Shown here: one piece after another, positions 15,996 to 24,600 of the stretch
Numbering within the stretch: the first letter of the stretch is position 1
How the letters are laid out: every line of letters begins with the position of its first letter
Assembly (NCBI GenBank): GCA_965224225.1
Contig: CBDCZF010000031.1
Coordinates: forward strand, 248,001-312,000
Length of the DNA stretch: 64,000 bases
Origin: CAJQQK01 sp965224225
GTDB taxonomy: Bacteria > Pseudomonadota > Alphaproteobacteria > Rhizobiales > Hyphomicrobiaceae
Direction: 5' to 3'
The notes under the pieces: generated by a model
What the model was told of the DNA's origin: nothing
The model's database searches: none
The model's input: only the letters and a program-made list of their open reading frames with translations
Translations under genes and position numbers: made by a program

Positions 15996-16028
15996 TTCCG
16001 CTGCTCTAACCAGCTGAGCTACTCCGCC
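15952..16028 (-). tRNA. tRNA-Met (CAT), elongator type
   Basis: The minus strand folds into a complete cloverleaf of 77 nt including an encoded CCA at 15954-15952. The acceptor stem is GGCGGAG with CTCCGCT, the D stem GCTC/GAGC, the anticodon stem GCGGA/TCCGC around the loop ATCATAA with anticodon CAT, and the T arm ends GTTCAAGT. The anticodon stem lacks the three consecutive G-C pairs of initiator tRNA, so this is the elongator. A tRNA-Ile(k2CAU) is less likely because the sequence matches alphaproteobacterial tRNA-Met as I know it. The 3' part overlaps the end of the integrase gene. Confidence 0.95.
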
Positions 16029-16354
16029 AATCCGTCCGGACAACTGTCACGCCGGAGCCCGCGATGCTGCATCGATGCGATGCATGCCGGTGCAGGCCAG
16101 TGCATGTAGCCGATCAAGGGCCACTGCGCAAGCATCTCGTGGCCGGTCTCGGTGCTGTTCGGGCTGGGGCCCGGTCCTGGGCGTCTTGCGACAGGCCGAA
16201 GGAGATGCCGAACGGTAAGCGGGATTGCCGATGGCGGTGCCGGGCGGACGATCAATCCCGCGAAAGGCGGCGCAGCGTATACGTTCTGCCACAACCAGTT
16301 CCGCCCTGCCGCAACAGCTGTTGCCGGTGCGCCATCTCAACCGGCCATGAATGG
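16029..16354. other. Intergenic region between tRNA-Met and the Crp/Fnr gene
   Basis: This holds the promoter of the minus-strand tRNA gene and the end of the regulator gene beyond it. Open frames here have no credible starts or content. No further RNA gene or clear terminator was seen. Confidence 0.5.
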
Positions 16355-17089
16355 CTATTCGCCGGTTGCTTCGTTGACCATGCGCAACAGACGGTCGAAG
16401 TCCTTGATTAAAATCGCGCGGCCCTGGCGCTCGATGATCCCCATTCGTGACAGCTCATTCAATTGCCGCGTGACGGCTTCGCGATGCGTGCTTATGCGCG
16501 CTGCGATCTCGGAGTGGGTTGGGGCATTGTCAATTCGGATGACAGCGGCTTCACTGTCACTCGCGGCCGTTGCCTCTCGTGCCAGCCTCAGCAATTCCGC
16601 CTGAATGCGATTGTTCACGGCGAGTGTCGAGAACTCGAAGATCCGCACAGTGAGCGCGCGCAATTGCGTAACCAAATGAACCGCCAGGGCCTGGGCGACA
16701 TCCGGATCGTTGGCAAAGGCCTGCCGGAAAATCTCGGCGGGCAACACGCCGACAACACAGTCCCTCTCCGCCTCGATGCTAGCGGACCGCGGTCCTCTGT
16801 CTATCGCTGCGAACTCACCAAAAATGTCCCCGGGCTCGAGGGCGCGGAAACCAACCACCTTGCCAGCCGAAGAATAAATGTTGATCTTGGCCCGCCCCGA
16901 CAGCACGAAATAGACCTCGTCGCTGTCATCCAGATAGCCGACGATCTCGGCTCCGGCAGCATAGGTGCGCTGCGCGCAAACGCTCTCGAGTTCACGCAAC
17001 ACGTCTTCACTCGCCCTTCGAAACAGGTGAATGTCCCGAAGCGATTTCTGCACCGATCGCACCTTGCCCCCAACAGCAACTCGATCCAT
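16355..17089 (-). CDS. Crp/Fnr-family transcriptional regulator
   Basis: The product (244 aa from the ATG at 17089) has a cyclic-nucleotide-binding-like fold at about 15-130, with the stretches DEVYFVLSGRAKIN and LEPGDIFGEFAAIDRGPRSA, and a C-terminal Crp-type winged helix, APTHSEIAARISTHREAVTRQ followed by LNELSRMGIIERQGR. It lacks an N-terminal Cys cluster, so it is not an oxygen-sensing FNR; the RSASIEAE stretch replaces the RSASV motif of cAMP-binding members, so cAMP or another small ligand is possible. An in-frame GTG/ATG extension up to 17206 exists, but its 39 residues do not resemble the family. No adjacent gene shares its orientation closely, so it is probably transcribed alone. The target genes are unknown. 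Confidence 0.87.
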   Translation of the reverse strand: MDRVAVGGKVRSVQKSLRDIHLFRRASEDVLRELESVCAQRTYAAGAEIVGYLDDSDEVYFVLSGRAKINIYSSAGKVVGFRALEPGDIFGEFAAIDRGPRSASIEAERDCVVGVLPAEIFRQAFANDPDVAQALAVHLVTQLRALTVRIFEFSTLAVNNRIQAELLRLAREATAASDSEAAVIRIDNAPTHSEIAARISTHREAVTRQLNELSRMGIIERQGRAILIKDFDRLLRMVNEATGE

Positions 17090-17356
17090 CCAGTATTGAT
17101 AGTCGAGAATGGAGTGGGATGCTAGGTGCGTCGGGTTGGAGGATGGGCATGGAAGTAACGCCCGCCGCCGTTGAATTGCATTGCTGACTACTGGGTCGGC
17201 AAACACAAAGTGTTTCCGGAAAGGGTCGAGTTAAGATCGATACTCGCAGATCCAACCGACTACACAACAGGGCTGCCGGTTGGACCCGCAATGCCAAGTT
17301 CAAGCATCAATTAGTTGAGGATGAACCCTCATACACTTGTACAACAATTGATAACT

Positions 17357-17851
17357 TTAACAGCCGGCCGGAGCCTCTGATGAAGGGGCACTAAGTATTT
17401 GCAGATGCGCGCCTTGGGCATTTCCGAAAAAAACATCTACCTTATACATCGGCTCCGAAGAACTTTTCTTGCACCAATCGTAATAGTAGGAACCGAGCGT
17501 ATATTGGCATGCCGGTTTGTGGACAGGACAGGCTGGGGGTGCGAATTTAGGACCGACCTTCACCTGCTTCGGAATTTGTTCAGGTGACAATTCTACACAG
17601 CGTTCGCCATGTCCGGTGTCAGCTCGATCTTCTCCAGTCTTGGGATCGTAGGCTGTCACGCAATATTTGTCCCTATTTTGGCCTTTCCCTGTTGTTATCG
17701 TTATCACGATATCAGACAGCACATGGCTATTATATACTCCACCGTCTTTCCCTTTAAGCCATTTTCTATAATTCTCAATTTTGTCTTTACTCAAAGCCGG
17801 TGCTACGGCAAGCAACAACGACGCAAATATTAAACCAACACGTAGCAACAT
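17357..17851 (-). CDS. Small secreted Cys-containing protein
   Basis: This 164-aa protein starts at 17851 with GGAG eleven bases upstream. A signal peptide (MLLRVGLIFASLLLAVAPAL, then SKDK) is followed by a mature part with six or more Cys residues (KYCVTAYD, ERCVEL, PPACPVHKPACQY, DWCKK and a C-terminal PAGC), suggesting a disulfide-bonded periplasmic or secreted protein. I do not recognise the family. It begins 13 bases after the FecR-barrel gene on the same strand, so the pair is probably one operon, and the small protein may assist the envelope function of its large neighbour. Base composition is visibly lower in GC than the surroundings. Confidence 0.72.
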   Translation of the reverse strand: MLLRVGLIFASLLLAVAPALSKDKIENYRKWLKGKDGGVYNSHVLSDIVITITTGKGQNRDKYCVTAYDPKTGEDRADTGHGERCVELSPEQIPKQVKVGPKFAPPACPVHKPACQYTLGSYYYDWCKKSSSEPMYKVDVFFGNAQGAHLQILSAPSSEAPAGC

Positions 17852-17864
17852 TTTGCAATCTCCA

Positions 17865-20800
17865 TTAAAAACGAAACGTCCCACGAGCATAAATCGTTCG
17901 CCGCGGTGCGTACCGCGGTCGCGCCGACAGGTCGGGACGGAAAGTACGATTCTGGAAATTAAACCTGGTGTCAAGAAGATTTCGACCCTCAATGGAGAAA
18001 ATTCCTGAATTTTTCGGGAGTCGAAGACCCAGTGTTGCAGAAGTGATCGTGAAAGCGTCCTTCCGCATACCAAACGAACCGGGGACCTTGTGGTTTACAT
18101 ATTCCGTACGCAAAGCGGCAAAAATTCCGCGGTTGCCAAAATAACTGAGGGTGACTGGTGCCGAAAGCGTACGCCATGCGGGGAATTCGAACGCGGCAGT
18201 GGACCTAATTCTTTCTTCCCGAACCTCTGCCGACAAAGCAAAGGAATCTGACAGGGCTACCGCGACATAAGCACGATTTATGTCTTCTTTAGTTCTCGGG
18301 TCGGACGCCTCGCTGCTTGTAATATCCCACCAGCGCCGGACCACCTCGCCGCCTAACCAAACCCGGTAGTTGGTTTTGATATCAATGCCGCCGCCCGCCT
18401 GCTCAAGGACAGAACCATCGAAGGAATCGTAATATTGGTTGAAGCCGGCGATCGTGGTCGGCTCTATAGTCTGCTCAGTAACAAGATTCGGCTTCATACT
18501 GCGCAAATAGCTGCCGCGCAATGTTATATAGTCTGTTAGTTCGATCGATGCGCCGAGCTTGGGGTGAAGTTGCGTGAATTCGAGATCAATGACAGCGTCT
18601 TGCCGGTAGTGCACGACAGAGCCGCCCAGAGTCCAATTCACACCTGCCGGCAGATCGAAGTTGAAGTAGGCGTACCCGTTGTAGTACTCAGAACTCAAAT
18701 CTAAGGCTGGAAATGGGATCCCACCGAAGCTACCAGTGGTGATCGCCTTGGTTGTCAAAAAACTACCACCGACGACGGAACGCAGGCGACCTGCATGGTG
18801 AATGTGCTGGAGCTGACCGCTGTGGGCACTCTGGTTATCTTCGGTCAAGATAATGAACGGAGAGCCGAAGAAGCCCAACTCATCACTGGCTGACAGCGCA
18901 ACATGCCCGCGCGTGTAGACGCCGATCAAATCCGAATTCGCTGTCGGCCTGGCATGGAAGCCAAACCGCGATATGCGGCGCTTTTCCCTGGCGCGGAAGT
19001 TGGGGGCAAAGAACTCCAAATCGAAATTCAATCTCCGATCACCGCCCTCGCTCTCGCGGCGGCGGTATTCGCCGAAGAGAACGAACTCCGGGGTCAGTGC
19101 GATCTTGCCGACGGCGTTGAAGATGTCGTGGGAAAGATCGTTGTTGGCGCGATAGCCGTCGGTCAGATAGTGGAAGGTGCCGACGCTCAGCGCAGCGTTT
19201 TTGTAGAGCCCCGTGACGGCGGCCTCGGCGCTCTTGGTGCCCTGGGTGCCGTAAAGGGCGGAGGCATCGAAGCGCAGGCCGTCCGAATTGAAGAGCGACG
19301 AGAATTCGGCGAACGAAACGCGCGAGGGGCCGGTGGTGTCGAGGAGGGCGAGGCGGGCTTCGGCCAGTTGCGGCTGGACGGGCGTCTTGGACGGCGGGCT
19401 CAAAAGCTGGGAGCGCAGGAGTTCGCTGGTGCGCGCGATATCGTGGTCCGGCCGCGAGCGGTAGACATCGGCAAGAAAACGGTGTGCTCCCGGATCGGCG
19501 GGGTCGGCGTCGGTTGCTTTTGATCCGGTGACGACGGCGAGAGGGGTGAAGCTCAGCGTGTCATACAACCGGCCAAGGGCGGCGCCGCGCGTGGCGGCAT
19601 CCTCGCCGAGGCCCTTGCCGGAGCGCAGCACCCGGCGGCCGGCGCCGCGTTTTTCAGCTTCCATAACATCATCAAGCGCGCCCAGGATCTGGTTGGCCGA
19701 GTACTTGCCGAGGGCCGCGTAGAGATAGGGTTGCGGGTCCTGCGGATCGTCGCCCTGGGCGATGCGGAAGTGATCGGCCGCCTTTTGTGCGAGCCCGTTG
19801 TCGTAAAAGACGGTGCCGGCCCATGCGCTCTCGGCATGACGGCGAACACGGGCGGCTTGCCTGCCGGAATTCTGGTCGGCGTAGCGCGGGCCTTTGAGCT
19901 GTGCCGGCGTGCTGCGTTCGGCGGACTCGATCACTTGTCCTTCGTCGAAATAAGCCCGCCCGAGCCAGGTCCGGATTGCCGCCCGTCGCGGATCATGCGC
20001 CAGCGCACGCTCGATCTCCCAGGCTCCGGCTGCAATCCGGCCCTGGCGGATGAAGGCGAGGCCGAGGCCCAGCCGTGGCAGCGGCGCCTGCGGGTCGAGG
20101 TCGGTGGCGCGGCGGAACTGTGCTTCTGCCCGCTCGTAGTCGGCAGCTGCGAGGTCGGCGAGGCCAGCGACAAACAAAGCCAACGGCGTCGGCGCAATCG
20201 CCAGGGACCGCCGTGCCGTCGCAAGCGCCGCGATGCGGTCGCCGACCGTCATCTGCAGTTCGGCCAGCCGGGCGAGCGCGTAGGCGTCGTCGGGAGATAT
20301 TCGAGTGGCCTCAACGGCGAAGTCTATCGCTGCCGTTAGATCGCCGTTGGCCTGGCGCTCGTAGGAAGCAGCGATATGGCTTTGCGACGCATTGCGGCCG
20401 GATCGCAGTGCCAGCACTGACCAGCGACGGGCTTCATCGAGGCGGTTTCGGCCGACTGCAATGATCGTGCGCAGTGCCGCGCTGGTTGCCGGCTCCGAAG
20501 CGGCTGAGGCGCCAAGAATGCGTTCCGCCTGATCATAGTCGCCGGTGTGCATGAAATAGAGTGCACTACGAACCGCCCGATCGGCATCGGGCGCGAGCAG
20601 GATCTGTGGATAGTAGACGGCCCAGTCGACGGACGAGTCCGAGATGATCAGCAGGTCACGAAACGAAGGTGGCAGCGCTGCGATCGGCGCTTTCTGGAAG
20701 CGGACGGCGGCCGATGTGAAGGCAGCCTCGCCTTCATGAACGGCAAGCGTGCTGCGCGGCCCTTGCCGTTGGCTGTAGGCATCGACCACGCCCTGACGCA

Positions 20801-21320
20801 CGGCCGCGATGGCGAGGCGACGCGACAATTCGGCCAGCACCAGCGCTTCGGTGCCCTCGATGCCTGCTACGATGTAGGGCGTGTCCACTCTGAAGCGGCG
20901 GCGCACGGAACTCAGGAAATAGAGCAGGCCCGAAAAGAGACTGATGTCGGCCCGGGCCTGCTCGCCCGTCAATTCGAACGCCTGCTCTGGAATTTTGGCC
21001 CTGCTGTTGCCGTCGAGGCGTATTATGGTGCGTTTGGCATCGAAACGGATGGCGACGCGGCCGATCGGGCCGGTTCGGATTTCGTCTCCAGGGCACAGAC
21101 GATAATCGCGGGCTGATTGCAGCCGGCGCCCGTTGACGGAAACTTCGCCCGCGTATGAATCAATGACAACCGAAGGGGCGTTAGCGACCTGGATGAGGCA
21201 GGGCCGTTGAGCTTGGGCGTGAGCCGTGACGGCTGAAAACCCGGCGATCAAAGAAGTAAGCGCTGCCGCAACAGCCAACCAATTCGATCCCACCACGCGC
21301 GGAGAGATGCCCGAATGCAT
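17865..21320 (-). CDS. FecR-TPR-outer-membrane-barrel fusion protein
   Basis: This 1151-aa protein joins three parts. After a signal peptide (WLAVAAALTSLIAGFSAVTAHA), a FecR domain contains YAGEVSVNGRRLQ, CPGDEIRTG, RVDTPYIVAGIEGTEALV and VHEGEAAF (about 50-190). TPR-type helical repeats follow to roughly residue 620, with pairs such as DYDQAERILGASAA, ALARLAELQMTVGD and EAQFRRATDLDPQAPLPRLG. The last 480 residues are a beta-barrel like that of TonB-dependent receptors, with alternating aromatic strands and a final Phe (RTIYARGTFRF). No TonB box or plug domain is obvious. The ATG at 21320 precedes the signal peptide; an in-frame TTG at 21377 is less likely. It may form a regulated outer-membrane channel or secretion pore. 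The nearby exopolysaccharide locus makes a surface role plausible but unproven. Confidence 0.82.
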   Translation of the reverse strand: MHSGISPRVVGSNWLAVAAALTSLIAGFSAVTAHAQAQRPCLIQVANAPSVVIDSYAGEVSVNGRRLQSARDYRLCPGDEIRTGPIGRVAIRFDAKRTIIRLDGNSRAKIPEQAFELTGEQARADISLFSGLLYFLSSVRRRFRVDTPYIVAGIEGTEALVLAELSRRLAIAAVRQGVVDAYSQRQGPRSTLAVHEGEAAFTSAAVRFQKAPIAALPPSFRDLLIISDSSVDWAVYYPQILLAPDADRAVRSALYFMHTGDYDQAERILGASAASEPATSAALRTIIAVGRNRLDEARRWSVLALRSGRNASQSHIAASYERQANGDLTAAIDFAVEATRISPDDAYALARLAELQMTVGDRIAALATARRSLAIAPTPLALFVAGLADLAAADYERAEAQFRRATDLDPQAPLPRLGLGLAFIRQGRIAAGAWEIERALAHDPRRAAIRTWLGRAYFDEGQVIESAERSTPAQLKGPRYADQNSGRQAARVRRHAESAWAGTVFYDNGLAQKAADHFRIAQGDDPQDPQPYLYAALGKYSANQILGALDDVMEAEKRGAGRRVLRSGKGLGEDAATRGAALGRLYDTLSFTPLAVVTGSKATDADPADPGAHRFLADVYRSRPDHDIARTSELLRSQLLSPPSKTPVQPQLAEARLALLDTTGPSRVSFAEFSSLFNSDGLRFDASALYGTQGTKSAEAAVTGLYKNAALSVGTFHYLTDGYRANNDLSHDIFNAVGKIALTPEFVLFGEYRRRESEGGDRRLNFDLEFFAPNFRAREKRRISRFGFHARPTANSDLIGVYTRGHVALSASDELGFFGSPFIILTEDNQSAHSGQLQHIHHAGRLRSVVGGSFLTTKAITTGSFGGIPFPALDLSSEYYNGYAYFNFDLPAGVNWTLGGSVVHYRQDAVIDLEFTQLHPKLGASIELTDYITLRGSYLRSMKPNLVTEQTIEPTTIAGFNQYYDSFDGSVLEQAGGGIDIKTNYRVWLGGEVVRRWWDITSSEASDPRTKEDINRAYVAVALSDSFALSAEVREERIRSTAAFEFPAWRTLSAPVTLSYFGNRGIFAALRTEYVNHKVPGSFGMRKDAFTITSATLGLRLPKNSGIFSIEGRNLLDTRFNFQNRTFRPDLSARPRYAPRRTIYARGTFRF

Positions 21321-21514
21321 TTCGCAAACCCAACCCAGATGCCCACCCTTGTCTAACGCATGAGTAGAACTCAGCAAACTCTGCCGTTCAACCTTTAGGC
21401 GAGCGGTGGCCTTATTGGAGGAGTGCTGCGTGTCATTTGAGCCGCAAATATGGATGAAGAGCGTCGTCGTTCAGCCCGCGGTGCCGGCCTGTATCGCGTC
21501 GACGCGCGATGGAC

Positions 21515-22519
21515 TCAAACTTTAAGGACGAGCTTGCCGTTGTTGGCGCCGGTATAGAGCATGTTGACGACATCGGGAAACGCATCGACGCCGCCCTCGC
21601 GGACATCTTCGCGCATCTTGAGACGGCCTTCCGCGTGCCATGTGCCCAACTGGTCGATCGCCTCTGGTATCCGGCTGGCCCAGTCGAACACGATCAGGCC
21701 GCGCATCCTGAGCCGCTGGGTAAGAACGGCTCGGAAATTCTTCGGCCCGGGTGGCGCTTCTGTCGCCGTGTAGGCCGAGATCAGACCGCAGACAGCAATG
21801 CGCCCGAAGACGTTCATCTGCAAAAGCACGGTGTCCAGGATGTCGCCGCCGACGTTCTCGAAATCGACGTCGATACCGTCCGGACAGGCGGCACGGAGGT
21901 CATCAGCAAGGTTGCCCGCCTTGTAGTCGACGGCAGCATCGAAGCCCAATTCCTCGGTTATGTAGCGGCATTTCTCTGGCCCGCCGGCAATGCCGACAGC
22001 CCGGCAACCTTTGATCTTGGCGATCTGCCCGACAAGCGAGCCGACCGCGCCCGATGCGGCGGATACCACGACCGTTTCGCCGGGCTTCGGCTCACCGACC
22101 TCGAGCAGTCCAAAGTAGGCCGTCCAGCCCGGCATGCCGAGGCCGCCAACCCAGCGCTCGATCGGTGCCTTCGCAAGGTCGAGCTTGACGAGGCCCTTGC
22201 CGTTGGAGATCGCATGTTGCTGCACACCGAGCAGCCCCTGTACGGCGTCCCCGACTTCGAAATTCGGATGCCTCGAAGCCTGGACAATTCCCGCCGCGTA
22301 AGCGCGCATGACGCCGCCGAGCGGCACCGGTTTGACATATGACTTGGCATCGTTGACCCAGCCGCGCATCGCAGGATCGAGTGAAATTGCCTCGATCTTC
22401 ACCCGGATCTCGCCGTCGCCCGGTTCTTCCAGGGCGGCATCCTCGATTGCGAAGTTGTCGCGACTGAAGAGGCCCGGCTTCGGACGGGCGATCAGTTTGA
22501 CCTGACGGTTGGTGGCCAT
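21515..22519 (-). CDS. NADP-dependent zinc-less medium-chain oxidoreductase (CurA/leukotriene reductase type)
   Basis: The 334-aa product reduces activated double bonds, in family members such as CurA and 15-oxoprostaglandin reductase, at the expense of NADPH. Typical segments are LDPAMRGWVND, the nucleotide-binding AASGAVGSLVGQIAKIKGCR (residues about 150-169), GGPEKCRYITEELGFDAAVD, FENVGGDILD and KNFRAVLTQRLRMRGLIVFD. No catalytic or structural zinc ligands are seen, as usual for this subfamily. The ATG at 22519 has GAGG six bases upstream; an open extension to 22996 lies antisense to the next gene and was dropped. It diverges from the alpha/beta hydrolase gene. The physiological substrate is not deducible. 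Confidence 0.9.
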   Translation of the reverse strand: MATNRQVKLIARPKPGLFSRDNFAIEDAALEEPGDGEIRVKIEAISLDPAMRGWVNDAKSYVKPVPLGGVMRAYAAGIVQASRHPNFEVGDAVQGLLGVQQHAISNGKGLVKLDLAKAPIERWVGGLGMPGWTAYFGLLEVGEPKPGETVVVSAASGAVGSLVGQIAKIKGCRAVGIAGGPEKCRYITEELGFDAAVDYKAGNLADDLRAACPDGIDVDFENVGGDILDTVLLQMNVFGRIAVCGLISAYTATEAPPGPKNFRAVLTQRLRMRGLIVFDWASRIPEAIDQLGTWHAEGRLKMREDVREGGVDAFPDVVNMLYTGANNGKLVLKV

Positions 22520-22603
22520 GGGTTGCCTCATCGATGAACGCTGTGCGAATGGTTGTTTCGACGATGGGCCGCCATCCGGCCTGATGCAAGGGAGGCGGCC
22601 GAA

Positions 22604-23539
22604 GTGACAAGCGGCTATCATCTGTCGGATTTCGGATCTTATACGGTCGGCGGCCGCAGGGTCGAGGTTGCCGGCCAGCCGAAGCGCGAGATCCGGTTTA
22701 CGCCGACCGCGCATTTCACCTACGATCCGAACGGCACATTCTGGATCGAAAGCCTTTATGTCCAGTACTTCGTGCCGGTAGAGCGCAACAACCTGCCGCC
22801 GCTGATCCTGCTGCATGGCGGCGGACTGAGTGGCGCCACCTGGGAGACGACACCTGATGGCCGGCCCGGCTGGCTGCACGACTTCCTGCAGCGCGGATTC
22901 GAGGTGCATGTCGTCGATGGCGTCGAGCGCGGCCGCGCCGGCTGGTGTGCGCTGGACGGAGTGTGGCCCGACGAAGCGATCGCCCGCAGCCTGCAAGAGG
23001 CCTGGACGCTGTTTCGTCTTGGCCCGGCGGAACGCTTCCCCGAGCGCCAGCCGTTTGCCGGCCAGCGTTTCCCGGTCGGCTATCTCGATGAATTCGCGCG
23101 CACCTTCGTGCCCCGCTGGACGTCAACGACGGCGGCGGCAACAGCTGCCTTCGCCGCCCTGCTCGAACGCTTCGAATGGTCGATCATCATCTGCCACAGT
23201 CAGGGTGGGCAGATCGCATTCGATGCGGCGGCAATGACCATGGGCCGGGGCGCCGCGATTTGTGCGATCGAGCCGTCCGGATTTCCAAGTGATGCTCGGC
23301 TACTGACGGATACGCCCGTTCTGTTCGTTACCGGCGATTTCATGGATTGTGACGATCGCTGGCGGGCGCTGGCTGCCAAGGTGCGCGTGACTGCCGATGA
23401 GATCACGGTCGCCGGCGGCAAGGCCGCTCATCTCGATCTGCCGGCTGAAAGGATCAGCGGCAACAGCCACATGATCATGATGGATGACAACAGCACCGAG
23501 ATTGCCGGGCGGGTGGCCGACTGGATCGACGGCTTGTGA
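22604..23539 (+). CDS. Alpha/beta hydrolase
   Basis: From the GTG at 22604 (with AGGGAGG ten bases upstream) the product is 311 aa. The oxyanion region is PPLILLHGGGLSG, the nucleophile elbow is ICHSQGGQ with the catalytic Ser, a late Asp region is VLFVTGDFMDCD and the probable catalytic His lies in ISGNSHMIMMDD, giving a complete Ser-Asp-His triad. Related esterases carry a lid inserted between strands, here about residues 105-160. No signal peptide, so cytosolic. It starts divergently from the oxidoreductase gene and ends 30 bases before the convergent fabI gene. Carboxylesterase activity is likely; the substrate is unknown. Confidence 0.87.
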   Translation: MTSGYHLSDFGSYTVGGRRVEVAGQPKREIRFTPTAHFTYDPNGTFWIESLYVQYFVPVERNNLPPLILLHGGGLSGATWETTPDGRPGWLHDFLQRGFEVHVVDGVERGRAGWCALDGVWPDEAIARSLQEAWTLFRLGPAERFPERQPFAGQRFPVGYLDEFARTFVPRWTSTTAAATAAFAALLERFEWSIIICHSQGGQIAFDAAAMTMGRGAAICAIEPSGFPSDARLLTDTPVLFVTGDFMDCDDRWRALAAKVRVTADEITVAGGKAAHLDLPAERISGNSHMIMMDDNSTEIAGRVADWIDGL

Positions 23540-23569
23540 TGCCCGCGCCGGACATTCGGCATACTCCGC

Positions 23570-24406
23570 CTAAACCACAGAAATATCCGGCGCCTCTTCG
23601 TTTTTCATGCCCTGGACGTGATAGCCGGAATCAACGTGGTGGATCTCGCCGGTAACGCCACGTGAGAGATCGGAGAGCAGATAGAGCCCGGCACCGCCGA
23701 CCTCCTCGATGGTCACCGTTCGGCGCAGCGCGGAGTTGTATTCGTTCCACTTCAGGATATAGCGGAAGTCGGCAATGCCGGAGGCTGCGAGCGTCTTGAT
23801 CGGGCCGGCCGAGATCGCATTGGCGCGAATATTGTTGCGGCCGAGATCGGCCGCCAGATAGCGCACGCTCGCCTCCAATGCCGCCTTGGCAACGCCCATG
23901 ACATTGTAGTGGGGCATGACCTTTTCGGCACCATAATAGGTCAGTGTCAGCAGCGAGCCGCCTTCGCTCATCAGCGGCTCGGCACGCTTGGCGAGCGCCG
24001 TGAACGAATAACACGAGACCAGCATGGTGTTGGTGAAGTTATCTTCCGACGTGTCGACATAGCGCCCGTCGAGTTCCGCTTTGTCGGAATAGGCGATCGC
24101 GTGCACCAGGAAGTCGAGCCGGCCCCAGCTATCTGCCAGATGCTGGAACAAGGCATCCATTGAGGCCCCATCGGTCACATCGCAGGGCAGCACGATCGAA
24201 CAGCCAAGCTCGTCGGCAAGTGGGCCAACGCGCTTTTTGAGCGCCTCGCCCTGGTAGGTGAGTGCGATTTCCGCACCTTGTGCACAAACCGCCTTGGCAA
24301 TGCCATAGGCGATCGAACGATTGTTGGCGACACCCATGATCAGGCCGCGCTTGCCGGCCATCAGCGTGCCGGTCGCAACCGTCTGACTGGCTTGATCCTG
24401 GCTCAT
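23570..24406 (-). CDS. fabI: Enoyl-[acyl-carrier-protein] reductase (NADH), FabI
   Basis: The 278-aa product carries out the last reduction of each fatty-acid elongation cycle. The start at 24406 is preceded by AGGGGG. Diagnostic segments are GKRGLIMGVANNRSIAYGIA (atypical SDR cofactor loop), LPCDVTD, HAIAYSDKAEL, the catalytic Tyr-x6-Tyr-x-x-x-K neighbourhood LTYYGAEKVMPHYNVMGVAK, and AISAGPIKTLAASGI. All active-site residues (both Tyr and Lys) are present, so the enzyme should be functional and triclosan-binding like others of its class. It has a C-terminal extension (MKNEEAPDISVV) common in alphaproteobacterial FabI. It is transcribed singly and converges with the hydrolase gene. Confidence 0.95.
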   Translation of the reverse strand: MSQDQASQTVATGTLMAGKRGLIMGVANNRSIAYGIAKAVCAQGAEIALTYQGEALKKRVGPLADELGCSIVLPCDVTDGASMDALFQHLADSWGRLDFLVHAIAYSDKAELDGRYVDTSEDNFTNTMLVSCYSFTALAKRAEPLMSEGGSLLTLTYYGAEKVMPHYNVMGVAKAALEASVRYLAADLGRNNIRANAISAGPIKTLAASGIADFRYILKWNEYNSALRRTVTIEEVGGAGLYLLSDLSRGVTGEIHHVDSGYHVQGMKNEEAPDISVV

Positions 24407-24600
24407 CGATTCCCCCTGCCTCACTTACGACCCGCTCGATGCCTTTTTTGATTCCTTCAGATACAGCATGGCAGGCAAATGCACCCGGCCGCAAGTTACG
24501 GCTTGCGACCGGGCGTCATGAGCGCCGTTCACGCATCATTGGGCGTGGAGAAGACAATGGACCGGAAAGGCGGCGCCCGTCCGTACCCCGCATGTCACCA

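Noticed and set aside
15952..16028. tRNA with CAT anticodon considered as initiator tRNA or tRNA-Ile(k2CAU)
   Set aside because: Anticodon stem lacks three G-C pairs of the initiator, and the overall sequence fits elongator tRNA-Met.
18903..19523. 206-codon plus-strand frame across the FecR-barrel gene
   Set aside because: Antisense shadow of a GC-rich gene with biased codon use; no domain and no independent start signal.
22520..22996. Upstream extension of the NADP-dependent oxidoreductase
   Set aside because: Lies antisense to the alpha/beta hydrolase gene; the family N-terminus begins at 22519.
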